A stretch of 64,000 nucleotides of DNA from Bradyrhizobium icense (GCF_001693385.1 NZ_CP016428.1:6262001-6326000); one strand, 5' to 3'. Counted from the first letter of the stretch, positions 16,743-26,247 are shown. The notes: a model not told the origin generated them from the sequence alone. Numbers and translations: made by a program.

Positions 16743-17813
16743 TTACGGCGTCAGCACCGCACGGCCGACCAATTTGCCCTTCTGCAAATCGGCGAGCGCT
16801 TCGTTGGCTTTCGCGAGCGGCATCGTCGTCACCGGAATCGGCGCGATCATCTTGTTGCGCACGAGTTCGAGCAATTCCTGTGTTTCGCGCAGATTGCCGA
16901 CATAGCTGCCCTGGATCGTGATCGCCTTGATCGGGATCAGCGGCAACGCCCAGGGCGCGCCGCCGCCGAACAGGCCGACGATCACGAGCTTGCCGCCCTT
17001 GGTCAGGCAGTCGAAGCCAAGCTGCGTGGTCTGCGCATTGCCGACGAGGTCGATCACGGCGCGAATCGGTTCGCCGGCCTTTTTCGCGAGCTGCTCCAGC
17101 GCGTCCGGCGCCTTGCCGTCGACGGTTGCAAGCGCACCGGCAGCCTCGGCCGCTTCGCGCTTGCGCGCATCGATGTCGACGACGATGGCGCCCTTGCCGC
17201 CCATCGCCTTTAGCAGCGACAGCGCCATCAGGCCGAGGCCGCCGGCGCCGAAGATGACGATCGGCGAGTTGAAAGCGAATTCGACCTTCTTCAGCGCGCT
17301 ATAGGTAGTGACGCCGGAACAGGCATAGGGCGCCGCGGTGACGGGATCGAGTCCCTTCAGATTCAGGAGATATTTCGGGTTCGGCACCGTCATGTGGTCG
17401 GCATAGCCGCCGTCGCAGTAGACGCCGAGCGAATTTGGTTTCACCACGCACATGTTCTCGTCGCCGCCTACGCAGGTAGCGCATTTGCCGCAGCCGAGCC
17501 AGGGATAGACCAGCGCGACGTCGCCTATCTTGAGATCGCCCTTGTCGGCGGCGGTGACGTCGGGCCCGAACGCCACGACCTCGCCGACCGTCTCGTGGCC
17601 CATCGTGCGCGGCAGCGACACGCCGCGGTCCTTCAGCGACAGCGGCTTGCGGCCATGGCCGAGATCGTAACCGCCTTCCCAGATGTGGAGATCGCTATGG
17701 CAGACGCCGGCGGCCTTCACCTTGATCAGTACCTGCGTGCCCGTCGGCTGCGGCGTCTCCTGATCCACCTCTTTCAGAGGTGCGTTGAACTCGGCGACCT
17801 GAAAACTCTTCAT
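16743..17813 (-). CDS. Zinc-dependent alcohol dehydrogenase
   Basis: A 356-residue medium-chain dehydrogenase. The catalytic zinc region is 'AAGVCHSDLHIWEGG' with 'GHETVGEV'; the structural zinc site is C-x2-C-x2-C-type 'CGKCATCVGGDENMC'; the NAD fold is 'VIFGAGGLGLMALSLLKAMGG'. It should oxidise an alcohol to an aldehyde or ketone with NAD(P). The ATG at 17813 is preceded by GGGAGAG, and upstream in-frame codons belong to the out-of-frame reading. It follows the ABC importer operon after 119 bp and may or may not be cotranscribed. Confidence 0.9.
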   Translation of the reverse strand: MKSFQVAEFNAPLKEVDQETPQPTGTQVLIKVKAAGVCHSDLHIWEGGYDLGHGRKPLSLKDRGVSLPRTMGHETVGEVVAFGPDVTAADKGDLKIGDVALVYPWLGCGKCATCVGGDENMCVVKPNSLGVYCDGGYADHMTVPNPKYLLNLKGLDPVTAAPYACSGVTTYSALKKVEFAFNSPIVIFGAGGLGLMALSLLKAMGGKGAIVVDIDARKREAAEAAGALATVDGKAPDALEQLAKKAGEPIRAVIDLVGNAQTTQLGFDCLTKGGKLVIVGLFGGGAPWALPLIPIKAITIQGSYVGNLRETQELLELVRNKMIAPIPVTTMPLAKANEALADLQKGKLVGRAVLTP

Positions 17814-17932
17814 CGCTTCTCTCCCGTCATTCTTGTTCTTGGACCAATTTCTTGGGCGTAGACACTTCCTGAGGACGGACATTGCCACGTCCGTCCCGTC
17901 GAGACAAACGCGGGCGGTGCTCCTCCCGGTAT

Positions 17933-18913
17933 TCAGATCAGCGGGTGATGGCAAGCCACGAACTGGCCTGGCGCCACGGCGCGCAGTTCCGGCATCTCGT
18001 CGCTGCATCGCTGATCCGCGCGGGGACAGCGGGTGCGAAACCGGCAGCCGGACGGCGGCGCGATCGGCGACGGCGGCTCCCCCACGGGCACGGTCTCGGC
18101 GGGGCGCACATCCGGATCGGGCATCGGGATCGCCTCGATCAAGAGCGCAGTATAGGGATGCGCCGGCCTGGCAAAGAGCTGCTCGGAGGGACCGACCTCG
18201 CAGAGCCGCCCCAGATACATCACCGCGACGCGGTCGCTCACGGCTTTCACCACCGCGAGATCGTGCGCAATAAACAGCAGCGTCAGTCCGAACCGGGCCT
18301 TCATCTCCTCGAGCAGATTGAGGATCTGGGCGCGAATCGAAACATCGAGCGCGGAAACCGGCTCGTCGCAGACGATGAACTCGGGATTGAGAATGAGCGC
18401 GCGCGCGATGCAGATGCGCTGGCACTGGCCACCGGAAAACTCATGCGGCAGCCGCCCGACGACGAGCGTCGGGTCAAGCCCGACCGCACTCAACACCTCG
18501 TGGACGAGCTGCTTGCGCTTCTCCGGATCCTTCACACCCGCGATCACCAGCGGCTCGGCGACGATGTCGCCGATCTTGCGGCGCGGATTGAGCGAGGCGA
18601 TCGGATCCTGGAAGATCAACTGCACGCGCCGGCGCATCAACCGCAAGGTATCGCCGTGCATCATCGTGAGATCGTGGCCGTCGAACAGCACACGCCCGGC
18701 GGTTGGGCGGCGCAGTTGCAGGACCGCGCGGCCGAGCGTCGATTTCCCGCAGCCGGATTCGCCGACCAGACCCAGCGTTTCGCCGCGGGCGATCTGCAAG
18801 GAGACGCCGGACACGGCATGAACGATCCTGGAACCGACAGGATACTCGACAACGAGGTTGTCGACCTCGAGCAACGCGTCAGACGAAATCGATGGAGCGG
18901 ATTGCAACATCAT
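17933..18913 (-). CDS. Oligopeptide/dipeptide ABC importer ATPase, OppF/DppF type
   Basis: A 326-residue ATPase. Walker A GESGCGKST, signature 'EFSGGQCQRICIARAL', Walker B 'FIVCDEPVSALD', and the C-terminal Opp domain with its cysteine cluster ('GCRFRTRCPRADQRC...ACHHP'), which in this family can bind an iron-sulfur cluster. The ATG at 18913 overlaps the upstream stop as ATGA, indicating translational coupling. Last gene of the binding-protein-BCDF operon. The signature glycine/glutamine segment has an unusual Cys (GGQCQR). Confidence 0.9.
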   Translation of the reverse strand: MMLQSAPSISSDALLEVDNLVVEYPVGSRIVHAVSGVSLQIARGETLGLVGESGCGKSTLGRAVLQLRRPTAGRVLFDGHDLTMMHGDTLRLMRRRVQLIFQDPIASLNPRRKIGDIVAEPLVIAGVKDPEKRKQLVHEVLSAVGLDPTLVVGRLPHEFSGGQCQRICIARALILNPEFIVCDEPVSALDVSIRAQILNLLEEMKARFGLTLLFIAHDLAVVKAVSDRVAVMYLGRLCEVGPSEQLFARPAHPYTALLIEAIPMPDPDVRPAETVPVGEPPSPIAPPSGCRFRTRCPRADQRCSDEMPELRAVAPGQFVACHHPLI

Positions 18914-19905
18914 GCGTTGGCATCCGCATGGGCTTCTATCGGGTGGAAGCAGGCGAACTGATGCGCGCTCGTCTCTGCCGCTTCGAGCGCGGGCTTCTCG
19001 TTCTGGCAGCGGGCCACCGCATAGCGGCAGCGCGGCGAGAACGAACACCCCTTCAGCGGCCGCGTCGGATCCGGCGGACGTCCCGATATCGCCGGCAGCG
19101 GTGTGTGGGGTGCGGCATCGAGTTTGGGCAGCGCCGCCAGAAGCGCCTCGGTATAGGGCATCCGCATCTTCTTGAACAACGCAAGCGTCGGGGCGCGCTC
19201 GACGACGCGGCCGGCATACATCACCGCGACCTCGTCGGTGCGTCCGGCGACGACGCCGAGGTCGTGGGTGATGATAATCATCGCCATGTGCCGGCGGCGC
19301 TGCTCCCGCGCCAGGAGATCGAGGATCTGCGCCTGGATCGTCACGTCGAGCGCGGTGGTCGGTTCGTCCGCGATCAGGAGTTTCGGTTCGCATGACAGCG
19401 CAATCGCGATTGCCACGCGCTGCCGCATGCCGCCGGAAAGCTGGTGCGGATACTGCGCCAGCCGCTGCTCGGGCGCGGGGATTCCGACCGCGGCGAGCAG
19501 CTCGACGCTGCGTCTGGTCGCGGCGGCATCGTCCAGCTCGAGATGCTCCTGCAGCGTCTCGATCAATTGGGTGCCGATCGTCAGCACCGGGTTGAGCGAG
19601 GTCATGGGATCCTGGAACACGACCGCCAGCGACCGGCCGCGCAGCTTGCGCAGTTTCTCCGGCGGAAGCTGCAGCAGGTCCTGCCCGTCAAACATCACCC
19701 GGCCGGAGAGCTTTGCCTTTTTGGGCAGCAGTTGCAGGACCGCGCGCGACAGCATGGTCTTGCCGCAGCCGGATTCGCCGACGATGCCGAGCGTGCGCCC
19801 GGCGCCGACGGTGAGGTCGACGTGATCCACCGCGCGCAGATTGCCGCGCGGCGTCGGCAGATCGACGACGACATCTTCGACAGAGAGCAAACTATTCCCG
19901 TTCAC
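18910..19905 (-). CDS. Oligopeptide/dipeptide ABC importer ATPase, OppD/DppD type
   Basis: A 331-residue ATPase with Walker A GESGCGKTM, signature 'QLSGGMRQRVAIAIAL', Walker B 'LLIADEPTTALD', H-loop 'IIITHDLGVVAG' and a C-terminal OppD/F cysteine region ('GCSFSPRCRYAVARC'). I start it at the GTG at 19905, which overlaps the preceding permease stop as GTGA; the longer open frame upstream reads the permease gene out of frame. Coupled at both ends to its neighbours. The Walker A final Ser/Thr position is Thr-Met rather than Ser-Thr. Confidence 0.89.
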   Translation of the reverse strand: MNGNSLLSVEDVVVDLPTPRGNLRAVDHVDLTVGAGRTLGIVGESGCGKTMLSRAVLQLLPKKAKLSGRVMFDGQDLLQLPPEKLRKLRGRSLAVVFQDPMTSLNPVLTIGTQLIETLQEHLELDDAAATRRSVELLAAVGIPAPEQRLAQYPHQLSGGMRQRVAIAIALSCEPKLLIADEPTTALDVTIQAQILDLLAREQRRRHMAMIIITHDLGVVAGRTDEVAVMYAGRVVERAPTLALFKKMRMPYTEALLAALPKLDAAPHTPLPAISGRPPDPTRPLKGCSFSPRCRYAVARCQNEKPALEAAETSAHQFACFHPIEAHADANA

Positions 19906-20774
19906 AGCGCGCCCTGACGTGGGTCGGTCAGCGCACGCAAGGTGTCGCCGACCAGATTGAAGGAAAGCACGGTGAGGAACATGGCCGCTGCCGGCAGGAA
20001 AGCGAGCCGCGGCGCCACATCGAGACTCTCGCGCCCCTCCCCGATCATGCTGCCCCAGCTCGATATCGGCGGGGGCACGCCGAGTCCGAGGAATGACAAC
20101 GAGCCCTCGACGACGATCGTGATGGCAACACCGAGCAGGAAGAAGGCAAACAGCGGCAGGATCACGTTCGGCAACAGTTCGCGCAGCAGGATCCGCGCAT
20201 GCGTGGCACCCAGTGCCTGCGCCGCGATGACGAATTCGCGCCGCGACAGCGTCAGCGTCGCAGCGCGCGCCACACGCATGAAGGCGGGAACGCCAAGGAA
20301 ACCGAGAATGAGAGTGAGATTCAGAATCGACTGCCCGAGATACGCCGTTACGGCAAGCGCCAGGATAAGCGGCGGGAACGCCAGCAGCACGTCCATGCTG
20401 CCGACAACGATCGATTCGAACCGGCCGCGGAAATAGCCTGCGAGCATGCCGAGCGCGCCGCCGATGGTAAGCCCGATTACAGGCGCGCAGAGACCGACCA
20501 CCAGCGAAATCCGCGCGCCGTAGATCAGGCGCGAAAGTTCGTCGCGGCCGAGCCCGTCGGTGCCGAGCCAATGCTCCGCCGAGAACGGGGCCCGCCGCTC
20601 CAGCATGTCCATGTCGGTCGGGCTCGGCAGCGGTAGGAGAGGCGCAAGGACTGCCATCGCGAAAACGAAAGTCATCCAGCCGATCGCCGCCCAGAACAGC
20701 ATGCCAAGCCGCCGGCCCTTGCGGGCGGGCTGGGTTACGGCCACTTCGGCAACATCGAGTTCAAGCGTGGCCAT
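19902..20774 (-). CDS. Dipeptide/oligopeptide ABC importer permease, DppC type
   Basis: A 290-residue permease with six hydrophobic segments and DppC features: 'HWLGTDGLGRDELSRLIYGARISL' in the N-terminal part, the EAA loop 'FVIAAQALGATHARILLRELLPNV', and 'SLSFLGLGVPPPISSWGSMIGEG'. It forms the membrane channel with the DppB-type subunit. Its start overlaps the upstream permease by 14 nt and its stop overlaps the downstream ATPase start. Confidence 0.92.
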   Translation of the reverse strand: MATLELDVAEVAVTQPARKGRRLGMLFWAAIGWMTFVFAMAVLAPLLPLPSPTDMDMLERRAPFSAEHWLGTDGLGRDELSRLIYGARISLVVGLCAPVIGLTIGGALGMLAGYFRGRFESIVVGSMDVLLAFPPLILALAVTAYLGQSILNLTLILGFLGVPAFMRVARAATLTLSRREFVIAAQALGATHARILLRELLPNVILPLFAFFLLGVAITIVVEGSLSFLGLGVPPPISSWGSMIGEGRESLDVAPRLAFLPAAAMFLTVLSFNLVGDTLRALTDPRQGAL

Positions 20775-21711
20775 GGCGAATCCTGGGATCGAGAACCGCG
20801 TAGAGCATGTCGACGATGAAGTTCATGATGACGAAGCCCGCCCCGACCAACAGCACCACCCCCTGCAGAATGATCAGATCGCGCGTCAGAATCGCGCCGA
20901 TCAGCAGCCGGCCAATGCCGGGAAGCGCAAAGATCGTCTCGACGATGACAGCGCCGCCGATCAACCGGCCGATATTGATGCCGGTGATCGTGACCAAGGT
21001 CAGCGATGATGGTTTGAGGGCATGCACGAAGAGGATTCGCGCCGGTGTCAGGCCTTTTGCCTTGGCGAGCGCGATATAGTCTTCCTGCAGGGTCGCAATC
21101 ATGTCGGAACGCAGCACGCGCATGATGGTCGGCCATTCCGCCAATGCCAGTGTCAGCGCGGGCAGCACCATGAAGCGCAGGTTGGCGAGCGGGTCTTCGG
21201 CAAACGGCACATAGCCGGTGGCCGGCAGCCAGCGCAGTTCGACCGCGAAAAAATAGATCAGCAGGATCGCCGACAGGAAGGTCGGCACCGACAGCATGCC
21301 GAAAGCAGTGCCGGTCATGAAGCGGTCGAACGGTCCACCGCTACGCGCCGCGCAGATGATCGCCAGGGGAACGCCGATTCCAAGCGCACCGAGTTGTGCC
21401 AGCAACATCAGTTCGATCGAGACCGGCAGCCGCTCGGCGACCGCCTGCAACACTGTCTGCCCAGTGCGGAACGAACGGCCGAAATCGCCCTGCAGCACAT
21501 TGCCGAGCCAGCTCAGGTAGCGCCACCAGATCGGCTGATCCAGCCCCATGTCGTGCCGCAACGCCGCCACGTTCTCCGGCGTCGCCTGGTCGCCGAGGAT
21601 GGTATACGCAAGATCGCCCGGCAGCAGCGACGCGATGGAGAAGGTGAGCAGCGAAACCGCGATCAGCACCGGCAACAGGTACAAGAGCCGGCGTGCGACG
21701 AAGAACGTCAT
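20761..21711 (-). CDS. Dipeptide/oligopeptide ABC importer permease, DppB type
   Basis: A 316-residue permease with the DppB N-terminus 'FVARRLLYLLPVLIAVSLLTFSI', 'LGLDQPIWWRYLSWLGNVLQGDFGRSF', and the EAA loop 'YIALAKAKGLTPARILFVHALKPS'. It starts six nt after the binding-protein stop and overlaps the DppC-type gene by 14 nt, so the operon is tightly packed. Confidence 0.92.
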   Translation of the reverse strand: MTFFVARRLLYLLPVLIAVSLLTFSIASLLPGDLAYTILGDQATPENVAALRHDMGLDQPIWWRYLSWLGNVLQGDFGRSFRTGQTVLQAVAERLPVSIELMLLAQLGALGIGVPLAIICAARSGGPFDRFMTGTAFGMLSVPTFLSAILLIYFFAVELRWLPATGYVPFAEDPLANLRFMVLPALTLALAEWPTIMRVLRSDMIATLQEDYIALAKAKGLTPARILFVHALKPSSLTLVTITGINIGRLIGGAVIVETIFALPGIGRLLIGAILTRDLIILQGVVLLVGAGFVIMNFIVDMLYAVLDPRIRHGHA

Positions 21712-21717
21712 AAGCGG

Positions 21718-23259
21718 TTATTCCTTCCAGGCGCGTGATACGTCGATCACCCCGCTATACATCTTGGGAAGTCCCTTAACCTTGGCGCTCGAGATTGCGT
21801 AGTAGGTGTTCTGGAAGGTCCAGAACCAGATCGCCTCCTTGTTGATCAGCCGCGTGATCTCGCAATAGTCCTCAATGCGCTTGTTCTGGTCGGCGGTGAC
21901 CCGCGCGCGATCAAGCAGCTTGTCGAGTTCCGGATTGGAGTAGTTGGCGAGCGCGACCGGGCTGCCGGTGCGGAAATTGGCATACATCTGGATGTCAGGA
22001 TCGGCGAGATCGACGATCCGCCACGGTGTCATCTGGAACTGGCGCATGAAGGCGCGCGGCGGAATGGTCGCCTGGTCGACCTGCTCGATCTCCATGTTGG
22101 CACCGGCCCGCTTCCACAATTGTTGCAGCACCTGGCCAACGGTGCGCCCACGCGGCGTCGCCGTGACGAGCATCTTGAACTCGACAGGCTTGCCGTAGTC
22201 CTTGATCAGCGCCTTGGCTTTCTCGAGGTCTTCGGGAAGCGCGCCGTCGTCCTTGCACTTGACCCAGGAGCCTTCGCCATAGGGGTTGCTGGCGGGTCTA
22301 GCGAGACCATTGGTAATGGCCTGCGACATCTTCTTGCGGTCAAGCGCCATGACCAGCGCCTGGCGCACGCGTACGTCGTCGAACGGCGGTGTCTTGGTGT
22401 TCATGGCATAAACCGCTGCACCCGAACCGGCATAGGTGTGCACGGTCAACTTGGAGTCCTTTTGCGCCTTCTGGATGTTATCGGCGGAATATTCATCATC
22501 CCAGACCAGGTCGACCTCGCCGGATTGCAGGCTGGCAAAGCGCGATTGCGCGTCCGGCAGCGGCTTCAGCGTGATGCGGTCGAAGTTGACCTTGTCCTTG
22601 TCCCAGTAGTCCGGATTTTTCTCCAGGATCATGCGATCGCCGGCCGTCCAGGATTTCAGAATGTAGGGGCCGGTGCCGACAGGATTGCGGTTGTAGTCGT
22701 CGCCCTTGGTTTTCCAGGCGGTCGGGGAGTGAACCGCGCTGTTCTGGCTCGCGTAAGACACCAACGATGGGAAGTTTACCGAGGGGTCTTTGAGATTATA
22801 GACCAGCGTCAGTTCGTCCGGCGCCTGAACGTTGTTGATGTTGGAGATATAGAAGGCACAGCGGCACTTGTTGACAGGATCCTTCTGCCGGTCGAAATTG
22901 GCCTTGTAGGCTTCGGCGTTGAACGGCGTGCCGTCGTGGAATTTGACGCCGGGGCGCAGCTTGAAGGTCCAGGTCTTGAAGTCTTCCGAACTGGACCAGG
23001 ACAATGCGAGCTTGGGCTGCGGCTTGCCGTTGGCATCGAGATAGGTGAGCGTATCGAAGATTGCCGATGACGCGGTAAGTGCCGCGGTGTCGTAAACACC
23101 GACTTTCAAGGGATCGAAACCGGGAATATCGAGTTCGAGACCGACGGTGATGCTGCCGCCTGCCTTCTGCGCGCTGGCGGGCATCGCCGACAATGCCACG
23201 CCAAATCCCGCCACAAGAAATATACGCGCAAGCGCGCTCGAACGGATCGCCGCTTTCAT
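21718..23259 (-). CDS. ABC importer substrate-binding protein, peptide/nickel family (SBP_bac_5)
   Basis: A 513-residue exported protein with a Sec signal (hydrophobic 10-28, cleavage near 'ASAQKAG'). The family 5 core is clear: 'TWTFKLRPGVKFHDGTPFNAE', 'NPVGTGPYILKSW', 'DDVRVRQALVMALDRKK'. Such proteins deliver oligopeptides, opines, glutathione or similar ligands; the substrate here is unknown. A Cys pair (CRCAF) sits in the 'DPVNKC' loop. GGGAGGG precedes the ATG. First gene of the BCDF operon, 153 bp after the CoA transferase. Confidence 0.92.
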   Translation of the reverse strand: MKAAIRSSALARIFLVAGFGVALSAMPASAQKAGGSITVGLELDIPGFDPLKVGVYDTAALTASSAIFDTLTYLDANGKPQPKLALSWSSSEDFKTWTFKLRPGVKFHDGTPFNAEAYKANFDRQKDPVNKCRCAFYISNINNVQAPDELTLVYNLKDPSVNFPSLVSYASQNSAVHSPTAWKTKGDDYNRNPVGTGPYILKSWTAGDRMILEKNPDYWDKDKVNFDRITLKPLPDAQSRFASLQSGEVDLVWDDEYSADNIQKAQKDSKLTVHTYAGSGAAVYAMNTKTPPFDDVRVRQALVMALDRKKMSQAITNGLARPASNPYGEGSWVKCKDDGALPEDLEKAKALIKDYGKPVEFKMLVTATPRGRTVGQVLQQLWKRAGANMEIEQVDQATIPPRAFMRQFQMTPWRIVDLADPDIQMYANFRTGSPVALANYSNPELDKLLDRARVTADQNKRIEDYCEITRLINKEAIWFWTFQNTYYAISSAKVKGLPKMYSGVIDVSRAWKE

Positions 23260-23413
23260 TGATGTTCCCTCCCATGTGTCGTTCGTTCGTCCGGTTTTCC
23301 GGATCGTCGATGGCTATCGGAGATTGTCCGGAAACGCCGTCGCGGGCAAGGGCGTTTGCAAGCCGCGGATGAAAAGCCGCAGCATCGACACCCTTGCGTC
23401 GCGACGCGCGCTG

Positions 23414-24622
23414 TCAGCCGCGCACGGCGATCTGCGCCTTCCCGGCAAAGGATGCGATTTCATCCTCCGACAGGCCGGTCTCCTTCAGATACGCCCGCGT
23501 GTGCTCACCGAGCGTCGACATGCGCTTCGCCGCCGACACCTTGGCACCCGACATGCGGAACGGCAGGTTGAGCACCCTGAAGGTGCCGCCGCCGTCCTCG
23601 ACCTCGGCCAACGCGCCGCGATGGGCAATCTGCGGATCGCGCAACGCTTCGGCCACGGTGCGGTAGGCCGACGACGGGACACCTTGCGCATTGAGCGCGG
23701 CGAGGCATTGCGCGGTCGTCACGGTGCGCGACCACGCTTCCACTCCTTCCATCAGGCTCGTCCAGTTTTCTCTCCGATCGGAATATTTGGCAAAGCGCGG
23801 ATCGCTCACCCACTCCGGATGACCGATCACCTGCATCAGGCTCTGGAAGGTTTTCTCGCTGGCGATTGCCATCATGACATAGCCGTCCGTCGTCTCGATC
23901 GGACCGAACATCGGCCGTTGCGTCGGCTTCACGTCGAATTGCGACCATTGCAGTTCGTTCAGCGTCAGGCTCAGCATGGCTTCCAGCATCGAGACGTCAA
24001 TGTGCTGTCCCTGCCCGGTTGCCGTGCGCTGATACAGTGCGGCCGAGATCGCGCCGAACGCATATACGCCGGTCAGCACGTCGGCGTGATAGATGCCGCA
24101 ATAGTCCGGCCGGCTTCGTCCGGGCTGGTAAGCCAGATGCGCCATCTCATAGCCCGACGCCGCGTGAATCACCGGCGCATAGGCCGGCAGCTCCGCCGAC
24201 GGCCCTGTCTGGCCATATCCGGAGATCGAGCAATAGACCAGTTTCGGATTGAGACTGTGCAGGGAAGCGTAATCGAGCTTCAATCGCCGCATCACCCCCG
24301 GACGGAAATTCTCGACCAGCACGTCAGCATTCGCGACCAATCGGCGAACCGCCTCCAAACCCTTGGACGACTTCAGATCCAGAACCAGGCTGTTCTTGCC
24401 GACATTGAGTTGGCCGAACGCGGTTGAGCAATTGTTCCGCACCGGCGGGCGGGTGCGCATCGTCTCGCCCTCCTCGGTTTCAATCTTGATGACCTCCGCC
24501 CCCATATCGGCTAACATGCGTGTGCAGTGAGGCCCGGCAATCGTGGTTGAGAAATCGAGGACGCGTAGGCCTGCAAAGCTGCCTGTCATACTCCTCTGAT
24601 CGTTACCGGCTATCGTCATCAT
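23414..24622 (-). CDS. CaiB/BaiF-family (class III) CoA transferase
   Basis: About 402 residues. N-terminal Rossmann-type 'GLRVLDFSTTIAGPHCTRMLADMGAEVIKIE', followed by 'LNVGKNSLVLDLKS', 'ADVLVENFRPGVM' and 'YCGIYHADVLTGVYA', where the aspartate fits the catalytic residue that forms the acyl-anhydride intermediate. It moves CoA between carboxylic acids. The ATG pair at 24622/24619 has GAGGAG about ten bases upstream; a third ATG at 24589 is possible. It sits upstream of the peptide-type importer on the same strand, suggesting the importer supplies an acid activated by this enzyme. Confidence 0.88.
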   Translation of the reverse strand: MMTIAGNDQRSMTGSFAGLRVLDFSTTIAGPHCTRMLADMGAEVIKIETEEGETMRTRPPVRNNCSTAFGQLNVGKNSLVLDLKSSKGLEAVRRLVANADVLVENFRPGVMRRLKLDYASLHSLNPKLVYCSISGYGQTGPSAELPAYAPVIHAASGYEMAHLAYQPGRSRPDYCGIYHADVLTGVYAFGAISAALYQRTATGQGQHIDVSMLEAMLSLTLNELQWSQFDVKPTQRPMFGPIETTDGYVMMAIASEKTFQSLMQVIGHPEWVSDPRFAKYSDRRENWTSLMEGVEAWSRTVTTAQCLAALNAQGVPSSAYRTVAEALRDPQIAHRGALAEVEDGGGTFRVLNLPFRMSGAKVSAAKRMSTLGEHTRAYLKETGLSEDEIASFAGKAQIAVRG

Positions 24623-24745
24623 TATCTTGTAGCTCCTCGGGCCTGACGGCACTTGTTGTTGGCGCAGCGAGACCCTAAAGGGCGCCGCCGCGACAGGAAA
24701 GCCTTTAGCTAGGAACCGATAGCGAGGGCCCGGCATTATCGCCAG

Positions 24746-24781
24746 GTAAACTGGACCCTTGGAGTAAACTGGACCCTTTCT
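24746..24781. repeat. Two-copy tandem repeat, 18-bp unit
   Basis: GTAAACTGGACCCTT occurs at 24746-24760 and again at 24764-24778, an 18-bp period. It lies between the divergent CoA-transferase and glycogen synthase genes, 40-75 bp before the likely glgA start, where it could serve as paired protein-binding sites or be a simple slippage duplication. Confidence 0.7.
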
Positions 24782-24819
24782 TGCATTTCCCCTCATCAAG
24801 GCTGGTAGAGGGCGTTCCT

Positions 24820-26247
24820 TTGAGAGTCTTATTCATCACTACGGAAATGGATGATTTCGTCCGGGTGGGCGGGCTCGCTGCCGTCTCGGCCGCCCTGCCC
24901 CGGGCGCTTCGCCGGCGGAGCGACGTCCGGGTCATGCTGCCCGGCTACCGCGACATCGTCGAGCAACTCACCCATATTGATATCGTTGGACAATGTGACG
25001 CGCTGGCGGAGATGCCGGCCTGCTCGGTCGGGCGGGCAGCGACAAAGGACGGCCTGCCGGTCTACGTCCTGCTCTGCCCGCAATTATATGACCGGCCCGG
25101 CAATCCCTATGGCGATGAATCCGGCCAGGACTGGCCTGATAATGACATCCGCTTTGGACGGTTTGCGTCGGCCGCCGCCGAACTTGCCTTGGGCAAGGTG
25201 GACAAGAATTGGGCAGCGGACCTGGTCCACGCCAATGACTGGCAGGCTGCATTGACGCCGGCCTACCTGGCCTGGAAAGGGGCGAAGGTTCCTTCGATCC
25301 TGACCATCCACAACCTCGCCTATCAGGGACTGTTTCCCCCGGACTCGCTGCGCCGCATCGGGGCGCCCGAAAGCTCCTTCCACATCGACGGGCTCGAATT
25401 CTACGACCACGTGTCGTTCCTGAAGGGCGGCCTCGTCTACGCCTCGCATCTGACCACCGTCAGCGCCACCTACGCGAAGGAAATCACGACGCGCGAGCTC
25501 GGCTGCGGCCTCGAAGGCCTGCTGAAGCGCCGCTCGGATGCCGACCAACTGACCGGCATCCTCAACGGCATCGACGAAAGCTGGGATCCGCGGGCCTGCG
25601 CACAGTTGGCGCAGACCTTTGGCGCCGGCGATTGGGCAGGCAAGCAGGCGAACGCGGATTACGTCCGCAAGCAGTTTGGCCTGGCGCTGTCACGCGGACC
25701 GATATTCGCGCTCGTCGCCCGCCTGGTCCACCAGAAGGGCGTCGACCTCGTATTGTCGGCCGCCGATAAAATCATCGATGCCGGCGGCCAGATCGTCGTG
25801 ACCGGCAGCGGCGAGCCCCACATCGAGAAGGCGCTGGTCGAGGCACATCTGCGCCGGCCGGACGCGATCGGTGTCGTCATCGGCTTCAACGACGGACAGG
25901 CGCGGCGAATGTTTGCCGGCAGCGATTTCACGCTGATGCCGTCGCGGTTCGAACCGTGCGGGCTGAGCCAGATGTATGCGCAGCGGTTCGGATCGCTGCC
26001 GATCGGTCACCAGACCGGTGGGTTGGCGGAAACCATCAAGGATGGCGAAACCGGTTTCCTGTTTTCGAAGCCCTCGCCGGAGTCGTTTCTCGGCGGCGTG
26101 CAGCGGGCGTTCGAAGCCTTCCGCGCCAAGGACCGGCTCGACACGATGCGGCGCAACGCAATGGCGCGATCGTTTAGCTGGGATCTTTCGGCCGCCTGCT
26201 ACAACGCGCTCTACCGCAAGACGGTCGCGCCTTCCATCGCCGCATAA
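24820..26247 (+). CDS. glgA: Glycogen synthase (GT5), divergent N-terminal motif
   Basis: About 475 residues. GT5 features include 'DLVHANDWQAALTPAYL', 'TIHNLAYQG', 'LNGIDESWDP', 'RLVHQKGVDLV' and 'PSRFEPCGLSQMYAQRFGSLPIGHQTGGLAET', with the catalytic-site glutamate in the latter. It transfers glucose from ADP-glucose to a growing alpha-1,4-glucan. I prefer the TTG at 24820 because it lines up exactly with GlgA N-termini: Arg15 falls at the K15 position of the KTGGLADV motif, which here reads RVGGLAAV. An in-frame TTG at 24781 adds 13 residues. Other glg genes are not adjacent. Confidence 0.88.
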   Translation: MRVLFITTEMDDFVRVGGLAAVSAALPRALRRRSDVRVMLPGYRDIVEQLTHIDIVGQCDALAEMPACSVGRAATKDGLPVYVLLCPQLYDRPGNPYGDESGQDWPDNDIRFGRFASAAAELALGKVDKNWAADLVHANDWQAALTPAYLAWKGAKVPSILTIHNLAYQGLFPPDSLRRIGAPESSFHIDGLEFYDHVSFLKGGLVYASHLTTVSATYAKEITTRELGCGLEGLLKRRSDADQLTGILNGIDESWDPRACAQLAQTFGAGDWAGKQANADYVRKQFGLALSRGPIFALVARLVHQKGVDLVLSAADKIIDAGGQIVVTGSGEPHIEKALVEAHLRRPDAIGVVIGFNDGQARRMFAGSDFTLMPSRFEPCGLSQMYAQRFGSLPIGHQTGGLAETIKDGETGFLFSKPSPESFLGGVQRAFEAFRAKDRLDTMRRNAMARSFSWDLSAACYNALYRKTVAPSIAA

